64,000 nucleotides of DNA from Halichondria panicea (taxonomy: Eukaryota; Porifera; Demospongiae; Suberitida; Halichondriidae). The notes below the pieces were generated by a model, which worked only from the letters and a program-made list of their open reading frames with translations, searched no databases and was not told where the DNA came from. The position numbers and the translations under genes were made by a program. This document shows, piece after piece, positions 35,301-45,480 of the stretch (within the stretch, counting starts at the first letter, position 1; each line of letters starts with the position of its first letter). The DNA is taken from the NCBI RefSeq assembly GCF_963675165.1, contig NC_087381.1, positions 7,224,419 through 7,288,418 on the forward strand, written 5' to 3'.

Positions 35301-38300
35301 TGTAGCCTTCATTGCAGTTATAAGTTGCTGTAGTACCGAGAACAAAGTTAGGGGTAACGTCTGTGGCATAGACGATCATTCCATTGGTGAAAACGGGCAG
35401 AACAGGACACTCGATAGCTGTATTAAGAATATACAAATGAAATCACAAAACACAATTAATACATCAAAGTGTGATCAATCTCAATCTTAGAAAATTATAC
35501 TTACGGATACATCTTGGTTTCTGTCCGTTAAACATTCCCTCTGCATCATTATCCAAATCATCAAAACAAGTTCTTGTCACAGATCTCCCTAGAGAGAGGT
35601 CCAGAACAAACCCAGCATCACAGTCATACGCAGCCACAGTGCCCAGATCATACTTAGGTGTGGTGTCGATAGCATACGTGATAACTCCATTGGTAATAGG
35701 GTCGAGGGGAGGACACTCAATAGCTGTAAGTGGTAAAATGTACAATGCAATGGCAAGGTTACATTAACAAGTACAGCTTCAGAAATTAAGAACACAATAA
35801 CTACGCGCAAATTAATGAACCCTGACCTACGGATAGCCATACTGGCCACCATCTCATAATTACCAGAACTCCACGTTCCAAAATCCTGACAAAAATTGAC
35901 AGCTAGTTTGAGACAGATGTTTTCATTAATACGACGGAGTATACTTACGGACACAGGTTGGTTGTGAGCCAGTGAACTCTCCTAGATCGTCCAATCCATC
36001 ATCATCCTCACAAGTTCTGACCTCATTTCCGGCAGATAAGTCCAAGAAAAACCCGTTGTTGCAAATGTAAGTGGCAGTTGTCCCGAGCATGTAGTTAGGA
36101 GTCATGTCTGGATCATATTCAATCCTGCCATTTGATATGCCAGATAAAGGGGTGCACTGAATGCCTGTAACCATTATTGGAGGGAATTGTTTGAAACTAC
36201 CAATAGCATCATACAGTCGTTTTTGTTGCTATTCTGGGCTCTCGTATAATTATAATTATCGATCCCAATTTCAAAAACGAATTCGGTGTCTCATATATAA
36301 TTATAGGTATGTTTGATGAAAGAGATCTATACTGCAGTACTTACGAACACAAGCAGGCTCCAGGTCACTAAACACTCCCACAGTATCATTGTCTCCATCG
36401 TCAATACACGTCCTCACTTCAACACCAATAGAGAGATATAAAGTGTAGCCCTCATTGCAGCTATAAGTTGCTGTGGTACCGAGGTCAAAGTCAGATGTCA
36501 CGTCTGTGGCATAGACGATCATTCCATTGGTGAAAACAGGCAGAACACGACACTCGATAGCTGTATAGAGAATATAGAACACGTTAAATGAAATCACACA
36601 ACACAATTATGCTACGCACATCTAAAGGGTATCTGCAATTACTTACCGATACATCTTGGAGCCTGCCTATCGAAGACTCCAATAGCATCCAGTCCATCAT
36701 CATCCACACAAGTTCTAGTCATAGATCCCCCTAGGGAGAGGTCTAGAACAAACTCAGGGTTACAGGCATAAGTAGCCACAGTGCCCAGATCATAGTTAGG
36801 TGTGGTGTCGGTAGCGTATGTGATGACTCCATTGGTAATAGAGTCGAGGGGAAGACACTCAATGGCTGTAAATGGTAAAATACACTAACAAGTACTGTTA
36901 AGAACACAATAACTACGCACAAATGAACCTTGACCTACGGATAGCCATACTGGTCACCATCCCATAATTACAGTGTTAACAATATATTTATTGGGCAGTC
37001 TAATAATTTATTGAAAGCTGGCAATGAATTTTTCAGTAATGTATATAATTATGACTTACCGATACATCTTGGAGCTTGGTTATTGAACTCTCCAATAGCA
37101 TCCAGTCCATCATCATCCACACAAGTTCTAGTCATAGATCCCCCTAGGGAGAGGTCCAGAACAAACCCAGCATCACAGGCATAAGTAGCCACAGTGCCCA
37201 GATCATAGTTAGGTGTGGTGTCGGTAGCGTATGTGATGACTCCATTGGTAATAGAATCGAGGGGAAGACACGCAATGGCTGTAAGAACAATCGAATTTTG
37301 TAACACAAAATACTATATAACAGCATCATAATTATATAGAACACTCCCATGCATGCATGTATATAAAGTAGGTGTAAAAGTCGGTGGTACATGAGGCTAT
37401 AATTATATATTATATATACCAATGCACCAAATTACCAACATTTAAATCAGAAAATTGGATCACAGCTATGGCTGTTCAACCCCCCACCCCCTACACATAG
37501 TTTAAGAAATGGTTCGGTTACTCTTTCAGCTGCCATAACTGGATCCAATCTACGACTTTCTGGAAGCTTAGAAAGAGACATTTTAAGATAAAAGTATTAC
37601 TTTGGCCAATTTGGCCATACGTACGTGGAGTTCCAAAATTCTGACAAAAATTGACAGCCAGATGTTTTCCTTAATAAAGTTCAATATGTTCACACACCTA
37701 GGGGTAGGTAAGTCAGTTTAGCTTCAGTAAATACTCTGATTTAGAGAGATAGAAAACTTCATTGATTAACAGTAAATCTCACAAAACGTGTCTGATCACA
37801 TGACCCAAAAAACTCAAGTAATACAAGTATATAGTTCAAAGTTCAAAGTTGCAGACACTCCCCCAGTTGACTGCTGACGTAAGGAAGTGCAGTTAACTAC
37901 AGTTATTATCTGTTTGCTCTGAGATCCAAGCTCTCACACGGTTCTGTCCTCTTGCAACGGCACGTCGTTGCGGACGCTCGGGGGATTCGCTTCTTTCTTC
38001 CTCTGGTTCGATTTTATCATCAGTCTCTTCTTGCGTTACGGATTGGGATACGCCTAGTGGGTAGAGTAGTTGCATAGGTCTTCGAAGGGTGGTTAGTTTT
38101 TCAGCCTTGTTAGCCAATTAAAGGATGGCTCCACGGGTTTGACCGTCTGCACCAGTTATCAGCTTGAATCTTAGCCATTTTCCAGAATCCTCGAGAATGG
38201 TCTTGATCATACACTATTACAACATCTCCAACTGTTGCATCTACAGTAGCGTTGGTCGATCCTCTCTGCCTGTGTGCATCTCTAAGCTTGAGTAAGTACT

Positions 38301-39442
38301 CCTTTCTCCATCGTCTCCAAAAGTGGTTCAGGACACCACTTAGGACTTCCTTAACGCCCTAGTGTTCTGGGATGAGGTTACACCTTCAACTTGAAGCAAA
38401 GCATCCATGTGTTTATTGAAAATCAACTGTTTACATCCAAATCGCTTCTTGAGGGTTTCAATGGCTTGATTGTAGTTTCCAGCCGTCAGTGCAAGCCCAG
38501 ATACAGATTCTCGTGCTGAATGTTCGAGCAGAGAGTTGAGATAGTTAAACTTCTTCACATCCGATAGTCCTGCACAGCGGATTCAAATGACTCCCAGAAT
38601 GCAGTCCATTTGGTCAAATCACCCATTAAATGAGCGAAGCTGAAATTTGGGCAACTTAACTCGATTCCGATGAGCCTCCGTGGGTGCAGCTCTGTCTATC
38701 TGGAATCCTCGTTGGAGGTGAGTTGAGTTGTTGAGGAGTCGGTCGACCTTCAAAATAGATTCATACATAGTCTCTTTGCAGGCATCAGCTTGTTCAATTT
38801 TTTCCGCAACACCACCTTCATCTTCTATGAGCTCGACTATATAGGCATCCAAAGTCTTGACTGTATCGAGCTTCTCCTAGAGAGTCACACGTAGTAATGA
38901 CAAACGATCTCGATCGGGGGTATCACCCTCCAAAGTTTCGGTTATCAGTCGAATCGTCCGGGTTGCAGAGCCTCTATGGCCCGCTCGTATTCTCTTCTTT
39001 TTCCCCAAATCTTCCGCCATCTTTGGATAGGGATCACTTCACGGCTACTTGTTCACTCTTATACCTACGACAAAACTCAGCTGTCTTATCCGGTTCGAAG
39101 GACCATGTAATAAAGTTCAATATGTTCACACACCTTAGCTGTCTAGGGGTAGGTAAGTCAGTTTAGTTTCAGTAAATACTCTGATTTAAAGAGATAGAAA
39201 ACTTCATTGATTAACAGTAAATCTCACAAAACGTGTCTGATCACATGACCCAAAAAACTAATGTAATACAAAGTATATAGTTCAAGGTTCAAAGTTCCAG
39301 ACAAATACGAGAGAGTATACTTACGAAAATGCTGCAAAAAATAATACTGATTATTTTTTTGCAAAATGTTTTTCATTTGATCTGCGGCTAACGCTGCTTT
39401 GACTGCAAGTATAGTGCTCACTAGTGCCAAAAAGTAGCACAT
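30869..39442 (-). CDS. Gene D: adhesion GPCR with eight CCP domains
   Basis: Adhesion-class (B2) 7TM receptor. Exons 5' to 3': 39442-39325, 37278-37060, 36865-36647, 36560-36345, 36164-35949, 35723-35505, 35417-35202, 35029-34814, 34606-34391, 34184-33952, 33841-33698, 33641-33547, 33356-32834, 32780-32738, 32660-32557, 32376-32255, 32191-31923, 31805-31739, 31400-30869 (TAA). Lengths sum to 3987, a multiple of 3: about 1328 residues. Phases agree at every junction. Order: signal peptide, eight CCP, HormR-like, GAIN, GPS, 7TM, short Ser/Thr-rich tail. The first intron holds a BEL/Pao remnant. It probably senses adhesion ligands and signals through G proteins (family knowledge). Gene E upstream may be an alternative 5' part. 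Confidence 0.88.
31516..31660. mobile_element. 145-bp MITE (TIR ATTTCGAGGGTATAAA)
   Basis: ATTTCGAGGGTATAAAC and its complement GTTTATACCCTCGAAAT bound 145 bp within a gene D intron. No coding content. Confidence 0.75.
32557..32780 (-). CDS. Gene D GPS motif, atypical cleavage site
   Basis: Exons 32780-32738 (SSCAVYKTQ) and 32660-32557 (FGAWDTAGC, then DCECRQLGHFGILF). The four GPS cysteines and the Trp are kept. In place of the usual Cys-x-Cys-x-His-Leu-Thr/Ser the sequence reads C-E-C-R-Q-L-G, so the catalytic His is Gln and the Thr/Ser nucleophile is Gly. Self-cleavage is therefore not expected. The following hydrophobic residues (FGILF) keep a tethered-agonist look. Confidence 0.85.
32834..33841 (-). 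CDS. Gene D GAIN domain exons
   Basis: Exons 33841-33698 and 33641-33547 are helical (ISLVTTIVEQVAEEAAFNQE; YLQTINNIQQANADVIYESQ), as in GAIN subdomain A. Exon 33356-32834 is beta-rich with several NxS/T sequons and leads into the GPS. Position between HormR and GPS supports the call; sequence similarity itself is weak. Confidence 0.75.
33952..34184 (-). CDS. Gene D hormone-receptor-like (HormR) domain
   Basis: GCEAEIYQSHSWPNTALGST, then PCPCVEV, GNVIRQCSGS, GGMWKDELDLSSC. The W-P-x-T, P-C-P, R-x-C and W-spaced C pattern is that of the extracellular HormR domain seen before GAIN in many adhesion GPCRs. Confidence 0.75.
34391..37278 (-). CDS. Gene D block of eight CCP/sushi exons
   Basis: One CCP per exon, 216 or 219 bp, all phase 1-1: 37278-37060, 36865-36647, 36560-36345, 36164-35949, 35723-35505, 35417-35202, 35029-34814, 34606-34391. 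They fall into three near-identical subtypes (LPDIPNGRIEYGPDTT; LPVFTNGMIVYATDVT; a LDxITNGVITYA type) in mixed order, matching subtypes in gene B. Duplication and exchange within and between B and D are evident. Confidence 0.92.
34655..34775. mobile_element. Fragment of MITE family M2
   Basis: GGTAATTTTCAGGGGGCAAA and TTGTGGTTGTTGCTTGCACT with GCAAGGTCGCTTCATTCATG match the interior of 24041-24259 and 41434-41652. One end is missing. Confidence 0.5.
37672..37857 (-). repeat. 3' LTR of the BEL/Pao remnant
   Basis: Shares TTCAATATGTTCACACACCT, AGTCAGTTTAG, TTGATTAACAGTAAATCTCA and TCTGATCACATGACCCAAAA with 39106-39303, and lacks a few bases that the other copy has. Confidence 0.85.
39106..39303 (-). 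repeat. 5' LTR of the BEL/Pao remnant
   Basis: 198 bp, direct repeat of 37672-37857. The element reads on the minus strand, so this copy is the 5' LTR. Confidence 0.85.
39325..39442 (-). CDS. Gene D signal-peptide exon
   Basis: ATG at 39442-39440 encodes MCYFLALVSTILAVKAALA, a good signal peptide, then a polar stretch to a GTAAGT donor in phase 1, as the CCP exons require. The sequence beside its donor (GAGTATACTTAC) resembles CCP exon donors, so this exon may have formed next to a former CCP exon. Confidence 0.7.
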
Positions 39443-40014
39443 ATTTGCTTGGCACAGCAAATGATTTGTACACCATTCCAGGCAGCTGCGAGAGATCAGT
39501 CAACTAGTTAATGGTTGTGCCCATTAGTACAAAGTGTACTGTACTAGCTGACTCAGCTAGTAGCCAACCTCACCCTTTTATTATGCAGAGAGAAATTGTA
39601 CTGTGTTGTCATAGCTAGCTAGCTATGAGCATCAGCGTCAGCATCAGCATAATTGTTGAGACCCTAAAAGAAGCGTCTACCGTTGCTGTAATAATTTTTT
39701 TCTGGCGGTTAATGAAGTTTGAGACCTGCATCATCTGACCCATAGACACAGTCACATATCCGTGGTCCAGTGTTCAACCCACAAAAACCACGAATATTTT
39801 TCATCCCGGAAATTATATACCAGCTATTCAGAACTGAATTAATTTTTCTGCTGTAATTGCTGTATAGATCTAGTTGTTATGAAGTAACTAACTGGAAGGG
39901 TTCATATGAACCCAACGAACTGATCTTGGACCCACCCCTGCTAATGGGCCCCAGAGTCTTTCCAGAGTATATGATTTTGCCGATCCACATGTTTAACTAT
40001 ACAGCCAAACTTAC

Positions 40015-43000
40015 GATCACCATCTGCGATGACAATGAACGTAGAGGGGAACAGGACATTAGCACTGGGAGCAGTAAACGATGGATGCAGTGGATTTTCA
40101 GAAGGCTGGGAACTCGCTTGGAAAGCTTCCATACCCTCGGCAATTTCATCGGGGAAGAGTACAAAACGGAAATCCAATACTTGTTCATTTGGTCCAAATT
40201 CTAATACAATTGTATTTTCTCCAGGTTGGCTTACAACATAGTCATTATTTGCGTCTGCAGTGGATAGGGTGGCTGCTCGTATATTTCCATTGGGCGTGGC
40301 TTCATTGATTCCGACAATAACCACATAACTTTGTTCAGAGATTCGATCATTTTGTTTTTCCAGAAACACCACCCCGGAAATCTCTTCCTCAAATTGAGGC
40401 TCATTGAAGTCATAACTTGCAAACTGGAAACCAATTTGAAGGTCTGCAGGAGAAAGTAAATAATTATGTAAATAATAAAAAAAGCCGCGAACAAACATTG
40501 AACAGTGCATTGTAATATCGAAAACAGCTGAGTGCACGTAGTTATACTGTAGATATGCACAGTATAGCAGGGATATGCCCACAATGGTTAGTGGTGGTGA
40601 TGGTGGTTGGTACAAACCACCTCTTAGGCCTAGCTTACTAAAAAGAGGCAAATTTACATGGGATACCACATCGAAAGAAAAATTCTGGACACATAGCTAA
40701 AATACTCACCGTCATCATCGTTGATTCTAGCCAGTGAACTTCGACAATCAATCGAAATCTGAGAATTTATAGACGACTGAAGAGTGAGGTCAATCACAAA
40801 CATTTCATCTTGAGCCTCATCAATATCATCATCAGTTATTGGCACTGGAACCAGAACATCGTTCACTTGGTTACCAAATTCGTCAGCTTCAAAAATGACA
40901 GTAATCACACTGTTATTGAAATCTTGACGTTCAGGTGCTGTAAAAAAAAAGCGTAACAGATAAGTTACACTAACAACATGAGTATAATGATATTCCACAC
41001 ATAATTATGTGACAGGCTCTGGGAAAACAGACCAATTGGTGCAAGCTATAATTTTTGCGATCTATATACCAGATGATAGAGCAAAGAATTGCCTACGCAT
41101 TGATGTGCTTAGTTTGCACATACCTTGTTCCATACCTGAGTTATGCGCGTTGGAAACTCGAAGTTGTAAAACAGCAGTATTGAGAAACGCCCACTCAAAG
41201 ATTGCTAAGTTGGGAAAAGTAAGGTAATGGTGGCTGCTTAGACAAAGCGCTTTGGTGGAAAGAGTTGGATTCAGAGCATCAGATTTTGCAGAGAGGTAGT
41301 AGAAAGACTGTAAATAACTATAATCCAAGAAAAAAAGTTATGAGATTATACACTGTAGTCTATAAATCTGGCTATTGCTCAATACCAATTATATCTGCTC
41401 CAATTGGTCTGTTTTTCCAGAGCCTGTCACATATACCGTATAGCGTGTAATTTTCGTGGGGCAAAATATTCGTGGTTTTTGTGGTTGGAGGTCTGACCAC
41501 AAATATATTACCCACGAATAAAGCGACCTTACCTACCTTTACCTGCAGTGCAAGCTCCAACTACGAAAATATTACCCACGAAAATTAATGTCTCAATAAT
41601 TATTGCTGAACCACGAATATTTTGTCCCCCGAAAATTACCCGCTATACGGTAGTGCATGCATAGTGGTGGTCGGTACTAACCACCTCTTAGGCTATTATT
41701 TTTACTATACAATCCATCCGTGTTTCGCTTAGTGAAAACTCGGGAGAAACTATTGTTGTTCAATGCAGCTTCTCTTGCTAAATTGAAATTGAGAGGATTG
41801 AAAAGCTACCACTTGAGGAAAATTCAAGCTGTAATTATTATGGGCAGAATTTTTATATCGTGTAGCTTACTGATTAGAGCACGATTGGGGGAGCGAATGT
41901 TGTTATCAGCTAGTACGTTGGGTAGTGCAGGTATACCAGCTATCAAGGCGTCTATTACAGTGTACGGAGTAACCTCCAACACGACTCGACTGGCAATACG
42001 GAGATTCTTGTTCACTTGAGCGTTGATTTGAAGCTCACTTTCACTGGATCGATAATCGTTCTCAGTCAGCTGGAATATCACCACTGCAGGGGAGAATGTT
42101 TACATCATTCACTGCTGTAATTCCATTTTCACCTCACTTGAACAAAAAGCAGAATTAATTGATACACACAGTATTAGTACAACCATAGGATTGACAGTGC
42201 AGTTGTGAGTGTTTTCAATTATTGCATGAATTTTAACTCGTGTTTAGACTGCTCTATTTCTGCAAAGAAAGGCTAAACCAAGAAACTGACTGGACAGATA
42301 GCTTAGTTAGCCTTTTGCCTGTCTAAATGTGTGATATTATAGTCTATGAATATTTACATGCATTAATATTGATATTTGAAAAATTGCACTATATTTTCAT
42401 ATTTCACCGCGTTTTGTCTGACTGACTAAGTAACTTTCTTGAAAAGCATTTTTCCTCCTTGTACAAACAATAAGATTCTGGATACAGCCTCTAGTCGACT
42501 ACAACCCGGACCATGGGCTTTTTCTCAGAATTGCGTTTGCTTTCAAGAGGCAGATGACCTCTCAGGCTCCACTTTTCTTACCTACGCAATTCCGTCATCT
42601 TTAAATGACTGCCACAGCAATGCACATGGCAACTATGAGATGGGCGTGGCTGTGACATCGATACACACAAAACCTCCTTCTTCAGCTCAACTCTCCATTC
42701 TCTCACCTCAGGTATGCTATTTATGCTAGATGTATGCACTGGCTAGATACCATAGGCCTCTATGCTTTTGCACTTGGAAGTACATCTACAGTATAAATAT
42801 GGGTGCCATTTTATCACATAGATATATTAATGATAATGTTCATTCCAGTCCTGTCTTCTCTTCTTGAACTTCTTTCTCTTGCTTCTTGATGTTCCTCTTA
42901 GGAATTTCACTTTCTTTATTGAAGAGTATAATATACTGAAAAAAGAAAGGGCTATGCAATGTGTAACGTTGCTAGGATTGCCAGGAAAAGCGCGAAAAAG

Positions 43001-44029
43001 CGAATAAACAAGAAATTTGGCGAGTGCATAACTCCAATCCGTTACAATGCCATGAACATGTACAGTCAGTGTGTTGATATTACATTAGTGTACAATTTAA
43101 CTTATTAGGAATTGAGACAGTGTCAGTTCCAAGCTTCCATCCACAACACTTCAATGTCACCACACATGGATGGACAAAACTAAACTGTTTATACACTGTA
43201 TTAGAACATTATCAACATGGTCTATGTCTGAATGACTTTGTAAAAAGCTAAACTTAACATTTGTACATGTGAATGACGTTGTAACATATTGGAGTTATGC
43301 ACTCGCCGAATTTCTTGTTTCTTCGCTTTTCCTGGCAATCCTAGCAACGTTACACTTTGCAAATGTTTTTTTAGTTCGTGTAGAAGAGCCTCTACAATCA
43401 CATAGTGTGGTCCCACTGTGTACTCAGTATAAAATTATTATAGCTATAATTATTATAGTACGTTTTCTCTTGCAATTCTACATGTATACATTCTACACTA
43501 CTCTCTGGTATTATTAAGTTATGGGCACAAACATCCAAAGTATCAACATAGTTACATAATCCTTACTGTCACTGTCGATGATAGCCAGCTCAAATGTGTC
43601 ACGTGTCAGTAATCCCCTAGGTGGTGTTGTACGGATACTCAGTTGCAGTTGGGCAGACTCCATGGGCTCTTGAGCAACACTGTCCACTAGATACGTAACA
43701 ATGATATCTTGATTCACACCAGGACGAACTGTGTATCTCTCGGTACTGATCAGAAAATCTGTGACCGGGTCTGCAAAAAATAAGAATTTGACGCAAGTCC
43801 AGCAATGATTATAGATTTGCAGCTAAAACAGAATTTTAACAATTTTGGGATATTTCAAGAATTAATAATATTAGACAATTAGCCTCACCTGCAGTCCCAT
43901 TATCAGCTACAGCGATGTTTCCTCTGATAAGGTTGGTAACCGAGGCAGGTCGTTTGATGTAGCCAATACTAACCGTATAGCCTTGTCCCCTCTCCTCTTC
44001 TTCTAGCCTCTCATCAAGAAATCCAAACA
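40015..44029 (-). CDS. Gene E Calx-beta modules 1-3
   Basis: 44029-43889 (ERGQGYTVSIGYIKRPASV) with 43770-43567, 42083-41871 (VVIFQLTENDYRSSESEL) with 40937-40710 (VPVPITDDDIDEAQDEMFV, ends NDDDG), and single exon 40443-40015 (DLQIGFQFASYDFNEPQFEE). The introns hold MITEs at 41006-41652 and a hairpin at 42955-43365. Confidence 0.82.
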
Positions 44030-45103
44030 CTGTGGAGATTGTAAAATGATACATTACACTTACGGTATATATAGTGTCTATTGTGGTCACCCTATGATAG
44101 GCCACCCTCTATAGTGTCTATTGTGGTCACCCTATGCTAGGCCACCATCTATTAATACAGCCAGGTTAATATATAGGCCCCAAAGTTTCCATTAGCATGT
44201 GTGTCACATCTAAGGGTGCGTGACAGCTAGTTTCACTGCATGGACATTAACTCGATAATAATTATAATTTTACATGTACACAATAACTGCAATGCCTATT
44301 GAGAGATGACATACCGACACAGATGATGCATTGTCCCAGTAGGTTGTAGGAGAGTCCGGCTGTGCTGACACAGCACTCTCTGACTTGAGCAGCAGCTGAC
44401 TCAGTCGAGGTGAGAGAGATGTTATCTCCACCACACTGGTTCCCAGTGAAGCAACCGGTGATGGAAGTGGGACCTTAAAAAGGAGCATTATATAATTATA
44501 TGCAACACAATTACATAATTATAACAAGTAGTTTTCCACTATATGCCACAATAGTAGATAGACTCACATGGTACACATAATCCTGCACTGTATGTGTAAG
44601 CCACTCCTCCACCAGTAGCACAACACTCGCCACGACCCTGAGCTTGACTGGGCTCAAAGGCAGCAGTGCAGCCAAGGTTAGCCGAGCAAAGCACATTGCC
44701 TGGGAATGGAGGAGAAAAAATTATAAACCTATAATTACATGAGCTCTATACAAAGATATGCAATCACATAATTCTTAAAGCAGGGATGTGGTCATGTAGT
44801 GGTTGGTACTAACCACCTCCCTAGACAAAAATACCCACAACCATCTAAACACAAAATAATGGAGCTCTTAGGTCTATTGTTTACCATAGTTAATTGGGCA
44901 AAATTTGAGTGTTGAATTAATATTGAAGAATGGCCATGTATGAATCTTATAAATCCTACCTGAGCACAATTCACAGACATCGCCTCCTGCATTGAAAGCC
45001 AAGAATCCATCATCACAGCAGTCCTGACCTGAGGCTCTGAATCCTGCACTGGTACCACTGCAACCAAATATCTCAGTACTGAAACATTGGGCTTGAGCCA
45101 TAC
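40015..45103 (-). CDS. Gene E: triple Cys-rich / Calx-beta protein (ends uncertain)
   Basis: Exons 5' to 3': 45103-44960, 44699-44568, 44473-44315 (three Cys-rich modules), 44029-43889, 43770-43567, 42083-41871, 40937-40710, 40443-40015 (three Calx-beta modules). All are multiples of 3 and phase 1-1, with good splice signals. The Calx-beta exons match gene A in order and length (141, 204, 213/210, 228/237, 429/441). The first exon needs an upstream phase-1 signal exon; 54711-54654 would fit. The last exon has a GTAAG donor at 40014; without splicing there it would stop at 39941. If spliced, the nearest phase-1 acceptors are the CCP exons of gene D, which would make a Calx-beta/CCP adhesion GPCR. 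Confidence 0.78.
41006..41433. mobile_element. MITE with TIR TGTGACAGGCTCTGG
   Basis: TATGTGACAGGCTCTGGGAA at the left and the complement of GTTTTTCCAGAGCCTGTCAC at the right; the inverted match extends through CAGACCAATTGG. It directly abuts the next MITE at 41434. Confidence 0.75.
41434..41652. mobile_element. MITE family M2, best copy
   Basis: TACCGTATAGCG-GTAATTTTCG left and CGAAAATTACCCGCTATACG right, with GTGGGGCAAAATATTCGTGG repeated inverted inside. Same family as 24041-24259. Confidence 0.8.
42955..43365. repeat. Intronic hairpin with about 100-bp inverted arms
   Basis: The left arm has GTAACGTTGCTAGGATTGCC, AACAAGAAATTTGGCGAGTG and CATAACTCCAAT; the right arm has its complement (ATTGGAGTTATGCACTCGCC, GGCAATCCTAGCAACGTTAC). 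The loop is about 200 bp. Probably a fold-back element in a gene E intron. Confidence 0.7.
44072..44152. repeat. Two tandem copies of a 41-bp sequence
   Basis: TATAGTGTCTATTGTGGTCA followed by CCCTATG and AGGCCACC occurs twice in a gene E intron. Confidence 0.7.
44315..45103 (-). CDS. Gene E three tandem Cys-rich modules
   Basis: 45103-44960 (QCFSTEIFGC, GQDCCDDG, DVCELC), 44699-44568 (NVLCSANLGC, GECCATGG, LCVPC), 44473-44315 (TGCFTGNQC, RECCVSTAG, GQCIICVG). All share C-x(5-7)-C, then CC, an aromatic, and C-x2-C. Genes B and C carry only one copy. Confidence 0.8.
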
Positions 45104-45480
45104 CTGCATGTTCAAGGATCAGGAGAAAACAATGAGATGATTTGCACAAAGTTGCATAGTCTGCAAAACTGCATGAAGGCCAATCACGATATAGATACAT
45201 GAAGAATGCAGATGCCTGTAGTTTGTGGCACAAAATGGCCCCTCTTCAAAAGCCACCTCTCTGTATATAATGTTTGTTCCCAGGGTGAAAGACGTTCGGA
45301 TGCAAGCTTACAACATGCAGTATATAAATATCGCAAGTGCAAGTGCAGACAAGTTAGAAGAAAGGTAAAGAAATTTACTGTAGAGAAATGAAGAGCTATT
45401 CTACTTGAAGAAAGTAAAGAAGTTGAATTAGTGAATGTAATCTTTATTTTCATGTAGAGTACGGTAGATAGAGGTCACTG
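45104..45480. other. Upstream of the first identified gene E exon
   Basis: No signal-peptide exon with a phase-1 donor was found on the minus strand here. Short open frames have no family look. Confidence 0.35.

Larger units (their letters stand above)
37672..39303 (-). mobile_element. Internally deleted BEL/Pao-type LTR retrotransposon
   Basis: LTRs at 39303-39106 (5') and 37857-37672 (3') start TGTCTG and are nearly the same. The 5' LTR ends TTACA and is followed by TGGTCCTTCGAACCGG, an internal start or primer-site-like sequence; a polypurine GGGGGAG precedes the 3' LTR. Minus-strand coding remnants: gag-like at 38852-38619 and 38558-38340 (GFQIDRAAP; LKKRFGCKQLIFNKHMDALL), then a jump to the pol C-terminus (FWRRWRKEYLLKLRDAHRQR; RRPMQLLYPL) to 37893. 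Protease, RT, RNase H and most of integrase are gone, so it cannot move alone. Confidence 0.85.

Noticed and set aside
39224-39442. Extending the signal exon of gene D through its donor as a single-exon peptide
   Set aside because: The continuation runs into the retrotransposon LTR; the GTAAG donor in phase 1 fits the CCP exons better.
41061-41328. Minus-strand 88-codon frame and plus-strand frames near 41.0-41.4 kb as genes
   Set aside because: They lie inside a MITE bounded by TGTGACAGG inverted repeats in a gene E intron.
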